From an uncultured Verrucomicrobiota bacterium (GTDB taxonomy: Bacteria; Verrucomicrobiota; Verrucomicrobiia; Limisphaerales; UBA9464), in NCBI GenBank assembly GCA_903896505.1, contig CAITXU010000220.1:1-50795 (forward strand): 50,795 nt of DNA. The letters run 5' to 3'. A model generated the notes under the pieces. That model had not been told where the DNA came from and did not search any database. It saw only the letters and a list, made by a program, of their open reading frames with translations. This document shows, piece by piece, positions 24,801 to 32,356 of this stretch (the first letter of the stretch is position 1; each line of letters starts with the position of its first letter). The position numbers were made by a program, and so were the translations under genes.

Positions 24801-27463
24801 CCTATGATGCCACCAACATCGCCGTTCAACTCTACAATAGTAGTCAGAACCTGAGCCGGGATAATCCCGGCGGAGCGGTCAAGTACACCGTGCCGGTGGT
24901 TGCCAATGGCAAAGTCTATGTGCCCGCCCAATTTGGAGTGGCGGTCTATGGACTGGGAAGCTTCCTCGCCACCCCCACCATCACTCCCAAAGGCGGTGTG
25001 TTTACCAACTCCGTTCAGGTCGTTCTCGATGATGCCACTCCGGGAACCACCATCTATTACACCGTCAATGGTACCACCCCGGGAACCAATTCCATTCTCT
25101 ACACCGGGCCGTTTATCCTGACCAATTCGGCTTCGGTGCTGGCGATTGCCACCCAACCGGGGGCCAACAACAGCGGCATTGCTTCGGCAGGCTTTCTGAA
25201 TTTGTCTTCCATCGGTTCCGGCAAGGGGTTGTTGGGCGAATATTTCGCCAATCATAATCCGGATAATCCGTTCTCGGGTTCCGCCACCCTCCTCCGTCTC
25301 GACCCGAATGTGGACTTCGACTGGGGAAATGGCGCGCCGGACCCCAGCGTGGGTGCGGACCACTTTACCGCCCGCTGGACCGGTTCCTTCCAGGCGCAAT
25401 TCAATGAGACCTACACCCTCTATACCGCCACCGATGATGGAGTTCGACTCTACGTCAATGGTAAACTCCTTATCAATCAATGGATTGATCAGGGAGTGAC
25501 GGAGTATGGTGCGCAAATCAACCTTCTTGCCGGCCAGCGCTACAACCTCGAGATGGATTTCTATGAAAATGGTGGAGGAGCTGCCGCCCATCTCTCGTGG
25601 AGCAGTCGATCCACTCCCAAGGCGATCATCCCCCAGTCTCAGTTGTACGCCGCCACCAACCCGCCGCCCGGAGTGGCCATCACCGCACCGGTCTCCGGGG
25701 CGACCTACACCGCTCCGGCCAGTGTGACCATCAGTGCATCGGCCGCTGCCCAGGCGAACGCCATCGACTCTGTGGCCTTTTTCCTCGGTAATTCCCGGAT
25801 CGCAAACGTCCTCTCAAGCCCCTACACCTTTACCACCACTGGTCTGGCATCGGGGACCTACACCCTGACGGCCGTCGTCGCCGACAAGACTGGTCTCAGC
25901 TCCACCTCTGCACCGGTGACCATTACCATCAAGCCTGGCAGCGGCCTCGCCTACGGACTCAACAGCCGTCCCAGCGCCCAAGCCTACTTTAATCTTCCAA
26001 GCTCCTTCAATGGGACATTGCCGCAGTTGCTGTCGGGAACCGGCGTCTTTTCCGACACGCCCACACGGTCCATTGCCTCCGGGTTTATTCCCTATCAGCC
26101 CACCGTTCAGTTCTGGTCGGACCGGGCGGTCAAAACCCGCTTTTTCGCGGTGCCCTCCGTGGGCGGTCTGGTCAAGCCCGACCATCAGATTGCCTTTTCT
26201 CCCGATGGCGAATGGTCGTTCCCGGCTGGTAGCGTGTTCGTCAAGAATTTCGACATTGCCACCGACGAGACCAATACCAATGCCCCCCTCCGCCGATTGG
26301 AAACCCGGGTCCTGGTCCGCGATTCCTTTGGCACTGTTTATGGCGTTACCTACAAGTGGCGACCCGATAACAGTGAGGCGGACCTGCTGACCACCAGCCT
26401 CGAGGAGGAACTTCTCATCACCAACTCGTTCGGCGTTCGGACCCAAAAGTGGTATTATCCCAGCCCCTCAGATTGTCTGACATGTCATACTCCGGCGGCC
26501 AATTACGTCCTGGGATTGAAGACCCGCCAGTTGAACCACGATTATGGCTATGCCTCAACCGGAGTGCACGACAACCAATTGCGCACCCTGAACCACCTGG
26601 GCCTGTTCTATCCGGCCATCGACGAGGCCACCATTCCGACCCTCTCAAGTCTGGTTCCCCTGTCCGATACCAATGCCCCCCTGGAAAGCCGGGCACGGTC
26701 TTACTTGGATGCCAATTGCTCCAACTGCCACCGGCCTGAGGGCGTCCGAGCCAAGTTTGACGCCCGCTACGACACGCCCATTGACCAGCAATCGATCATC
26801 AACGGGGACGTGCTGGCCAACCTTGGGGTGGACCATGCGGCTGTTGTTGTTCCCAAGGATATCTGGCGTTCCGTCCTCTATCAGCGCGCTGATAGCTTGC
26901 AACCGCTGATCAAAATGCCCCCTCTCGCACGCAACGTGGTCGATACCAATGGAGTCCAACTTCTTGCCGACTGGATCAACAGCCTTCCCGGCGTGCCCGC
27001 CCTTGCTCCGCCTACCGTCGCTCCCGCCGGAGGAGCATTCGATCTGCCCGTGTCGGTGGCACTCGGTCACCCAGAGGCCGGTGTGACCCTTCGCTACACG
27101 CTGGACGATACCCTGCCAACGGTAGACTCGGCCCTTTACACCGGTCCGTTCCTCCTTCGGACCAACGCAGTGCTTCAGGTGAAAGCGTTTGAGACCGGCT
27201 TTAACGAGAGCGTGGCCACGACCGCCCTCTTCACCATCGGTACCTCGCTCTACTTTACGGCAGAGCCCTACTTCCTGAATGGAGTGGTCCAATTGCCCTT
27301 CTCCGGTGTTCCGGGACGTTCCTACATCCTGGAAGGCACCGCCGACTTCAAACACTGGACACCGCTCAGCACCAATGTGGCGCCCGATGGGGTTCTGACA
27401 CTGACCGATCCCGGCTCCGCCAATCTGCCATACCAATTCTACCGGGTCACCGAAGGTCGCTAA
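21893..27463 (+). CDS. Giant secreted discoidin / PQQ-like propeller / PA14 / diheme cytochrome c fusion protein (paralog 2)
   Basis: 1856 aa. Order: signal peptide (~1-26); two F5/8-type (discoidin-like) regions (~30-165 and ~166-296; VDGKASTVWVSD, WLSVDLGAGYGIGAIQITWG, YVRLNCTEA); two fibronectin-III-like repeats (~300-499); PQQ-like beta-propeller (~506-1022; LIATQHDSLYAYDADNN, KIYLLDRDHMGHY); chitobiase-like module (~1025-1103); PA14 (~1105-1253; TATDDGVRLYVNGKLLINQW); Ig-like module (~1259-1347). The diheme domain (~1351-1697) has CLTCH at 1528-1532, CSNCH at 1609-1613 and IKMPPLA. A second chitobiase-like module and the same beta-rich tail as paralog 1 close it. From the fibronectin repeats onward it is collinear with the protein at 14218; only the N-terminal modules differ. 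It starts 20 bp after the stand-alone cytochrome. Confidence 0.86.
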   Translation: MNRSFGRRLTQLLSFASLWLAAGPAFAALLPGSIIGTPGSWQNTGNEISKVFDGDINTFFDAPDPGTGDWVGLDFGPGAADILTSIVYAPRAGFSGRMVGGQFQAANRSDFSDAVTLASINTAPPEGVYTTVPVNLSSGVRYARYLAPDPSWGNIAELQFFGYGPGVNLALSQPAQASSTSAPTHLPAYAVDGKASTVWVSDTGNPQWLSVDLGAGYGIGAIQITWGPTYASAYQLQTSTDGTTWKDLYATTTGSGGTSHPAFKPAVARYVRLNCTEAVGTGGYVVQELAVYGVVTAPVVANAPAVNVTSVGATAVGSIQATGGLVPTVTLFYGAVDGGTTASSWTKSIDLGQQSAGFSTSIPGLKPSSTYYYTAFASNSAGVGWATPSVSFVTAPPPQLPTVVNVGTAGIQPGSATVTGKVTSTGGGGETPTVIVYYGTTDGGTTAQGWTFKQIIGAQASDFVANLNGLTPKTTYFFTAAASNSTGVAWASPSLNFTTPDAPPAIPVLTYHYDNTRQGANLYESILTPANVGGGAFGRLFTYPVDGHVYAQPLIMTHVTVPGKGTRNVLLIATQHDSLYAYDADNNGGADGGLLWKVNFGVSAQTPNNDWGNRYGPYHDINPEVGITATPVIDPVTSTIYLDVFSHEGTVYLHRIHALDIATGTERSFSPVAVTASIPGKGVGSAGGILNFDSRRSLNRSAFALANGILFATYTGYADTDPYHGWVLGFDAATLKPLTNYIFCTSPNSTIAAWGPNAGECGIWMAGHGPCIDANTNLFFEVGNGPFNANVANGTEYGDSFVRLSGANGLAPADYFTPYNQAGLASADADLGSGGPIILPDSVGSAAHPHLLVGCGKEGKIYLLDRDHMGHYNPANDNAAVQTIPGAVGGTWSSPAYFNGTIYYQGSGDVLKAFAVANGTINPNPIGRGSSGVGYPGSTPVVSANGNQNGIVWTIQSDAYGSGGPAILRAYDATNIAVQLYNSSQNLSRDNPGGAVKYTVPVVANGKVYVPAQFGVAVYGLGSFLATPTITPKGGVFTNSVQVVLDDATPGTTIYYTVNGTTPGTNSILYTGPFILTNSASVLAIATQPGANNSGIASAGFLNLSSIGSGKGLLGEYFANHNPDNPFSGSATLLRLDPNVDFDWGNGAPDPSVGADHFTARWTGSFQAQFNETYTLYTATDDGVRLYVNGKLLINQWIDQGVTEYGAQINLLAGQRYNLEMDFYENGGGAAAHLSWSSRSTPKAIIPQSQLYAATNPPPGVAITAPVSGATYTAPASVTISASAAAQANAIDSVAFFLGNSRIANVLSSPYTFTTTGLASGTYTLTAVVADKTGLSSTSAPVTITIKPGSGLAYGLNSRPSAQAYFNLPSSFNGTLPQLLSGTGVFSDTPTRSIASGFIPYQPTVQFWSDRAVKTRFFAVPSVGGLVKPDHQIAFSPDGEWSFPAGSVFVKNFDIATDETNTNAPLRRLETRVLVRDSFGTVYGVTYKWRPDNSEADLLTTSLEEELLITNSFGVRTQKWYYPSPSDCLTCHTPAANYVLGLKTRQLNHDYGYASTGVHDNQLRTLNHLGLFYPAIDEATIPTLSSLVPLSDTNAPLESRARSYLDANCSNCHRPEGVRAKFDARYDTPIDQQSIINGDVLANLGVDHAAVVVPKDIWRSVLYQRADSLQPLIKMPPLARNVVDTNGVQLLADWINSLPGVPALAPPTVAPAGGAFDLPVSVALGHPEAGVTLRYTLDDTLPTVDSALYTGPFLLRTNAVLQVKAFETGFNESVATTALFTIGTSLYFTAEPYFLNGVVQLPFSGVPGRSYILEGTADFKHWTPLSTNVAPDGVLTLTDPGSANLPYQFYRVTEGR

Positions 27464-27575
27464 TTGAAAATTGATTGCCGGACGGAAGCTCACACCTGTT
27501 GCCACTGGTTTTGAGCTTCCGCATCGCAAGGTTGGGTCGCCTCACAGCCGATGGCCCGAAAAGCGGCTACCTTGG

Positions 27576-27602
27576 GAACGCAGACGTCTCGTCCGCACGA
27601 CG
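27576..27602. repeat. Hairpin repeat R5
   Basis: GGGAACGCAGACGTCTCGTC followed by CGCACG is nearly identical to the copy at 10572. One stem pair is lost here (GCAGACG against CGTCCGC). It sits directly before R2 copy d. Confidence 0.55.
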
Positions 27603-27603
27603 G

Positions 27604-27765
27604 TGGTCGAAATCGATCCAGGGACTTGTCCCTCCACTGCGGGAAATCCTTCCGGACGCAAGTTCCTCCGAAGGAGCGATATCCATCGGAGGGACGCGCT
27701 CCCGCAAGTCCCAAATTATTGCGGGTATTGTCATCTCTCCCATTCTCAAGGCACCTCGATATCGA
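27604..27765. repeat. Dispersed repeat R2, copy d
   Basis: It begins GGTGGTCGAAATCGATCC, holds a diverged hairpin block, and ends with the tail GCGGGTATTGTCATCTCTCCC followed by GGCACCTCG. It fills most of the gap between the convergent giant gene and chromate transporter gene; 27464-27575 and 27766-27854 show nothing else. Confidence 0.75.
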
Positions 27766-27854
27766 GGCGACCGAGCCTTCGGCGGTCCAATCTCAGGCTC
27801 GTGTTGCACGGGCGAAGCCAATAGGCCGTCCGCAGGACCGCAGGACCGTGGCCC

Positions 27855-29030
27855 TCAGCCATGAATCCACCATCCCACGGCAGCCCCGCCCAGCATCAGC
27901 CAGACCGAGTTGACCCGGGTTCTCAAGAGCAGGCCCAAACTGATCAGCGCCAACGCGGCACTCCCGGCATCCACAATCGCCGCGCGACCCAGCTGGGTTG
28001 CGACATCCGCCAGCAACCCCAGTGAGGCGGCATTGACACCATCAACAAACGGACCCCAGCGGCCCGTCTTGCGCAGTTGCGGAAGCCACCGGCAGGTCAT
28101 CGCGACGAAGACAAAAGCCGGTAGAAACATGCCGATGGTTCCTGCCGCCGCCCCAGCCGGACCGCCGACGAGATAGCCGAGGAAGGTTGCTGTCGTCAGC
28201 ACCGGTCCCGGTGTGGCCTGTCCCACGGCCACGGCATCCATCAATTGACCCGCAGTCACCCAGTGGAGGCGATCGACGAGGTCCGACTGAAGAAACGCCA
28301 GCAGCACATAACCACTCCCGTAAAGAACGGCCCCAATCTTGAGAAAAATCAGGAATAACCGCACCACAACAGGCAAGCCCCCCAACCAGGTCATCAGGGC
28401 ACTCCAGGGAGTCGTCAGACCCAGGATGGGCAGGGCAAAAACGGAACTTCCCGGCGTTATCCAAAAGCGTTGTCGGACTGATCCAAAGCATCCTGCGGCC
28501 AGCAAAAGCGCCAACTCGTGGACACCCGCGCGCCGCAGGCTCCAAACCACTCCCGCCACGATGATCAGCCAGGGGCGGTTCAGCGACGATTTGCCCAATC
28601 CCCAGGCGGCCTGTATCACCACGGCAATCATGACGGCCTGGATGCCGTAAAGAAGCCGACCCGTGGAGGGCAGGTTGCCCCAGCGTTCATACAGGGCGGC
28701 CAGGCCGGTAACGAGGATTGCCGCCGGTAGGATAAAGGCCGTGCCCGCAAGCCAAAGTCCCCAGTAGCCCGCCCGGCGATAGCCGAGATGCATCGCCAAT
28801 TCGGTTGAGTTGGGTCCCGGAATCAGGTGCGTGGCACCTAAAAGGTCCAGGAATTCCTCAGCCGTGAGCCACGATCGATTGCGAACTGTTTCGGTTTCCA
28901 TCAGGGCGATGTGCGCGGCCGGACCTCCAAACGCCGTGGCTCCAAGCCGTAGAAAAAGCCAGACTACTTCCCGTCGGTTGGCCCATAGGGACCTGGGGAG
29001 AACCACAGGGGCTAGTCCGGGGCTTGCCAT
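27855..29030 (-). CDS. chrA: Chromate transporter, long-chain CHR family
   Basis: The 391-aa membrane protein contains the two homologous CHR halves of long-chain transporters. The first half has FLRLGATAFGGPAAHIALME and the second FLKIGAVLYGSGYVLLAFLQ. PGPNSTELAMHLGYRRAG and VGQATPGPVLTTATFLGY are the conserved Pro-Gly loop segments in each half. About ten hydrophobic helices are visible. Characterised members export chromate from the cytoplasm by a proton-linked mechanism; many homologues are untested, so the substrate is by family only. It starts 14 bp after the FmdB-type gene on the same strand, so co-transcription is likely. Confidence 0.92.
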   Translation of the reverse strand: MASPGLAPVVLPRSLWANRREVVWLFLRLGATAFGGPAAHIALMETETVRNRSWLTAEEFLDLLGATHLIPGPNSTELAMHLGYRRAGYWGLWLAGTAFILPAAILVTGLAALYERWGNLPSTGRLLYGIQAVMIAVVIQAAWGLGKSSLNRPWLIIVAGVVWSLRRAGVHELALLLAAGCFGSVRQRFWITPGSSVFALPILGLTTPWSALMTWLGGLPVVVRLFLIFLKIGAVLYGSGYVLLAFLQSDLVDRLHWVTAGQLMDAVAVGQATPGPVLTTATFLGYLVGGPAGAAAGTIGMFLPAFVFVAMTCRWLPQLRKTGRWGPFVDGVNAASLGLLADVATQLGRAAIVDAGSAALALISLGLLLRTRVNSVWLMLGGAAVGWWIHG

Positions 29031-29044
29031 TGCCTGCCTGCGGA

Positions 29045-29560
29045 TCAGTAGCCGTACAACCCGTCGTCCCGGGAATAGGCACCTCCACCGCCCCCCATTC
29101 CCCCGGCGCCCTCCTCCTCGGACCCCATGATGGAACCAAAGACATCCCCCATGTCCTGCTCAATTTTTTCCGGGTCTTCACCGGCCTCCAATCGTTTCAG
29201 TGCCGACTCCATTTCTGGCGATGTGGACTCGCCTGGCATCAAATCCTTCATTTTGCGGAGCATGTGAGCCAGGTGCCGGGGGTTGTTCTCGTCGAGATGG
29301 TCCATGTCGCGCTCAATCTCCGCCATGGTCTGGGCCACCCGGGGATCGTCCATGTCCGGGCCGTCCATTCCGTCACCGGGTTCATCTCCAGTCGAAGCTG
29401 GTTCTGGCGTCCCTTTGAGCAGGGCAAACCGGCTCATCTCCCGCTGCAAGTTTTTGCCGCCGCACTTGGGGCAGACCGGGGTGCGGTCTGGATTCACCCG
29501 TGGCGAAAGGAAACTGAAAATCCGTCGGCACTTGGGACAGGCGTATTCGTAGATCGGCAT
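29045..29560 (-). CDS. FmdB-family zinc-ribbon protein
   Basis: The 171-aa protein opens with MPIYEYACPKCRRIFSFLS, the classic start of FmdB regulatory-type zinc ribbons. The second metal pair is CPKCGGKNLQRE, giving CPKC-x(n)-CPKC. The rest is acidic and helical (DMDGPDMDDPRVAQTMAEIE, MESALKRLEAGEDPEKIEQD) and ends in a glycine-rich tail. The frame reads back to 29623, but those residues lie in repeat DNA, so the ATG at 29560 is used. FmdB proteins are poorly understood; a role in transcription of the formamidase gene was proposed for the founding member. Confidence 0.87.
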   Translation of the reverse strand: MPIYEYACPKCRRIFSFLSPRVNPDRTPVCPKCGGKNLQREMSRFALLKGTPEPASTGDEPGDGMDGPDMDDPRVAQTMAEIERDMDHLDENNPRHLAHMLRKMKDLMPGESTSPEMESALKRLEAGEDPEKIEQDMGDVFGSIMGSEEEGAGGMGGGGGAYSRDDGLYGY

Positions 29561-29607
29561 GTCCACCAGTCTTGTAGGCCGGGCGGGTTCGTCAAGGCCC
29601 GTAACCC

Positions 29608-29775
29608 CGGGGAACGCGGGCATCCCGCCCGCTGTTCCCCAAGTCCAATGAACCTAAAGTCTGCCGTCCGGCGTTCCCGGGAGCTCGGGCGTCTCGCCCG
29701 AAGTTCCGCCAATCACGCGAACGCGACGCCTATGGAACGGTATTCCTGGGAGCTCGGGCGTCTCGCCCGAAGACC
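29608..29775. repeat. Cluster of R5-type hairpin repeats
   Basis: Three hairpins of the same plan follow each other. The first is GGAACGCGGGCATCCCGCCC at about 29610. Then GGGAGCTCGGGCGTCTCGCC, with CGAAG after it, occurs twice in direct orientation (about 29684-29703 and 29749-29768). The stem in the latter two is CGGGCG/CGCCCG around a TCT loop. They lie upstream of the FmdB-type gene. Confidence 0.65.
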
Positions 29776-30067
29776 AGCAGCCTCCCAATCATCGCGCTGG
29801 GGACGGTGCGCAGCGGCCCCATACCGAAATCCTTCTTTCTCCGTGTTCGCTGCGCAGGGCCGCAGTTCTTTTCGGCCCCCGCTTCGTTGCTCGCTTCTCA
29901 CAGACCACTACGGGTATGCTCGTTGATCGTCGCCTCGCGGGAGCCGAAAATCCCTCGCGGCAAACTATAAGCTATTTGGGATACACGACACTAGGCAGGC
30001 GAAAATTGATCGAGAAACGGCATTCTTCAGATGAATAAAATATCGATCATTCTGAATTATACCCGCC
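29776..30067. other. Intergenic DNA with no recognised feature
   Basis: The stretch between the R5 cluster and the GH16 gene has no credible gene. The segment TCGCCTCGCGGGAGCCGAAAA, then TCCCTCGCGG at 29930-29960 contains a short imperfect palindrome. Confidence 0.35.
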
Positions 30068-31408
30068 TCACAACCTTTTACCACCAGCATACACCCGCAC
30101 AAAGTCCACGTACATGTCGCTCGCGTTCTTGTAACGTTCGAGGTCGATCTTCCAGCCGCTGATGCCACCGATGGCGTAATTAATCAAAAACCAGAAGGGC
30201 TCCGTTTTTGAGATGCTGCCCGACGGATGCCGGAAGACCTCGATGTCGTCGCAATAATAGACGGTGTCCGTCTCGGTCAATAACAGACCGTAAGTGTGAA
30301 AGGTCGTGGACCACGAGGACTTACCCCCCAACTCCAGCATCGGAACGCCGGCAGCAAGGCTATCGTCCTTCTTCGGCTTGCCCGCCGAATCCTTCTGGCC
30401 CCAGTAGTGAGAAGTCACGGCATAGCCTGGGAAATTGGGGTTTCCCCAGCCAAGACCACCATAGGCTTCGATGATGTCCAGTTCGTCGGTTCCGTGAAGA
30501 TTGGGCTTGTTGAGCGACCCCTTGCTGAGGAGCCAGAAGGCCGGCCAGGTCCCCGGCGCGGACTGTGCAAGGAAACGGCACTCAAAATAAGCCGGCGCGG
30601 CAGCATAGAATCCGCCACGCTCCTCATTCGCCGACGAAAGCAAGCCCGTACTTCCTTTGCCGTCGGTTCGTTTCGCTGCCCGGATGCGCAGGTAGGTGTC
30701 GACCTGACCAAAGGGATTGGTTCCGTCCTCGAGATTGCCAAAACCCCAGCCGCTGAAGTCGCCTCCGCCTGTCTTGTGTGACTGATACCGGGCACCCTTG
30801 CCATCGTGGCTGATGGAAAGCCGTCCGTTGAAATCATCTGCGAAGACCAGCTTCATCCCCTGGGCGGCAGGCGGATTGGTCTTGGGGATACCTTCCTTCC
30901 ACCGCACGCCACCTTTGTTGTAAAGCTGAAGCTGGCAGATGTCCTGTTTCTGGCCTTCACCGCGGGCATGTATCCGTACGGTCAACGGTCCATGGGGATA
31001 TTGGTCTGCAGGGAAGACAAATTTTCCCTCTCCCTGTTCATCCAGGGGGATGGCCGGGATGATCACACTGTCGTGACCCCAGGGGCTCGGCTCCTTGGCA
31101 GTGGGTTGCTGCCAACAGGAGGCCCGCACGTGCGACATTCCCGATGCTCGGAAGGACACAGTCACATCCCCCTGGATATCAGCCCGATATTCCGGTGTAT
31201 GGACAACGATATTGGTGATCCATTCCTTCGCATGTCCCACCGGATTTCGTTCCGACTCATCAAACTGGGCTTGGAGCGTCGGATTGGAGGTCTCGGCTGT
31301 TAACGACCCGACGCCAAAATACACCAAGGCGAAGCACGCCGAAATGACCCGGAATGGGATGCCGTTCTGTCGACCAGCGACCGCACCGCGATGGCTGCAT
31401 GCGCTCAT
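30068..31408 (-). CDS. Secreted glycoside hydrolase family 16 protein
   Basis: The 446-aa protein has an N-terminal hydrophobic signal (FRVISACFALVYFGVGSLTA), a beta-rich region (about 40-170; TPEYRADIQGDVTVSFRASG) of uncertain type, and a C-terminal GH16 catalytic domain. The active-site motif is Glu309-Leu-Asp311-Ile-Ile-Glu314 within GTDELDIIEAYG: nucleophile and acid/base glutamates with the helper aspartate. Other GH16 features are PAYFECRFLAQSAPGTWPAF, with WLLS after it, and the C-terminal FVRVYAG. Substrates of the family include laminarin, agar, carrageenan and lichenan; this member cannot be assigned. The frame reads up to 31561, but there it translates repeat R3; the ATG at 31408 lies 4 bases from the R3 end. 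Confidence 0.88.
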   Translation of the reverse strand: MSACSHRGAVAGRQNGIPFRVISACFALVYFGVGSLTAETSNPTLQAQFDESERNPVGHAKEWITNIVVHTPEYRADIQGDVTVSFRASGMSHVRASCWQQPTAKEPSPWGHDSVIIPAIPLDEQGEGKFVFPADQYPHGPLTVRIHARGEGQKQDICQLQLYNKGGVRWKEGIPKTNPPAAQGMKLVFADDFNGRLSISHDGKGARYQSHKTGGGDFSGWGFGNLEDGTNPFGQVDTYLRIRAAKRTDGKGSTGLLSSANEERGGFYAAAPAYFECRFLAQSAPGTWPAFWLLSKGSLNKPNLHGTDELDIIEAYGGLGWGNPNFPGYAVTSHYWGQKDSAGKPKKDDSLAAGVPMLELGGKSSWSTTFHTYGLLLTETDTVYYCDDIEVFRHPSGSISKTEPFWFLINYAIGGISGWKIDLERYKNASDMYVDFVRVYAGGKRL

Positions 31409-31411
31409 GCC

Positions 31412-31526
31412 GTAGCGCAGACATTCTTGTCTGCCGTTTCGCCGACTTTCCAGTCGGCAGAGCTGAACCCCGTCCCAATGTGCCGCATCTGGCCGACGGC
31501 CCGACAGGATTGAAACCCTGTGCCTT
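31412..31526 (+). repeat. Dispersed repeat R3
   Basis: It starts GTAGCGCAGACATTCTTGTC and carries CGCCGACTTTCCAGTCGGCA, as in the copy at 14029. The right terminus is decayed (CTGTGCCTT in place of CTGCGCTAC). It lies directly against the GH16 start codon, so that gene's leader must lie within or across the repeat. Confidence 0.75.
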
Positions 31527-31644
31527 CCCGCATTGCTGTCGGGAATGTCCGTTCGGTTCATGGCCTTGATTCGCGTTGGGGGCTGAGGTCAGGCGTTGGA
31601 TGACATGAGTGCGACGGCCTCACGTCAAGTGTGAAGCAAGAACG

Positions 31645-32055
31645 TCAACGAAACAATTGGGGGGCGAATTCGTTCAAGTACTCGCGCCAATTGTCCCAAG
31701 TGTGTGCTCCGCCCGTTTCTTTGTAAACGGCGTCAAACTTGTGCTTTTTAACATTCCAACGGTCGCCCATGAGGTGGATAGCAAAAAGTCGTCCTTGCCC
31801 GTCGCGAACCAGACCAGCTTCAGACCATCCTTCAATTTGGGGTCATCGAGTGCGGCTTGATTCTTCTCATCAAATCCGGGTCCACGGGCCTGGTTTCCAC
31901 TCGGCCCCGGCGCAATCCCGAAAACACCCGAGCTGAACACACCCAGATAGGCAAACTTGTCGAGATTCGGAATCCCAATATTCAATGTCTGAGCTCCACC
32001 CATCTAAAGTCCGGCGATGGCCCTATGTTGACGGTCTGCAAGAATCCGATAGCGG
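31645..32055 (-). pseudogene. Remnant of a carbohydrate esterase (alpha/beta hydrolase)
   Basis: The C-terminal two-thirds of a feruloyl-esterase-like protein remain. The reading RYRILADRQHRAIAGL is followed by a TAG at 32004-32006, then MGGAQTLNIGIPNLDKFAYL. In the family this is the nucleophile elbow GLSMGG, so the stop sits exactly on the catalytic serine codon. Further on, after TVGMLK, a run of five A where six are expected shifts the frame. In the other frame the normal ending (KHKFDAVYKETGGAHTWDNW, then REYLNEFAPQLFR) continues to a TGA at 31645. Two independent lesions and a missing 5' part make this a clear pseudogene. Confidence 0.75.
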
Positions 32056-32257
32056 TGTCCGAGAAGCATGCGCGCACCAACTCCTGTTGCGTCGCTTCGA
32101 CCTGTTCCGCCAGCACTGAGAGGAGAACATACTGGTCTGCGGTGATTCCAAATGGATCGAGAGCAAGGTTGGTCCGCCGCCGTAGGTACGCCTGAGCCCC
32201 CCGTAAGCTCAAGGCAAGTGCATGCCCATGGCGGAGGTGGGAACCAAGAAATATCAC
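32056..32257 (-). pseudogene. N-terminal remnant of a MarR-family regulator fused to the esterase remnant
   Basis: The frame gives RGAQAYLRRRTNLALDPFGI, then TADQYVLLSVLAEQVEATQQ, then ELVRACFSD. This is the N-terminal dimerisation helix and the start of the winged helix of MarR regulators (compare LTADQFVLL and TQQELVRR). After FSD, where the recognition helix should continue, the sequence becomes the esterase in a shifted frame. The junction near 32056-32063 is a deletion scar joining two genes. The start codon is unclear (GTG at 32257 is possible). Confidence 0.6.
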
Positions 32258-32356
32258 GTATGCGATCCCTCTCCTCGAGACTTTTCCCTGTCAAGTGCGC
32301 TGACCAATTGATTTGACCCTTCGACGGACGGCTTATCAAAGTACTGACCTCGCGGC

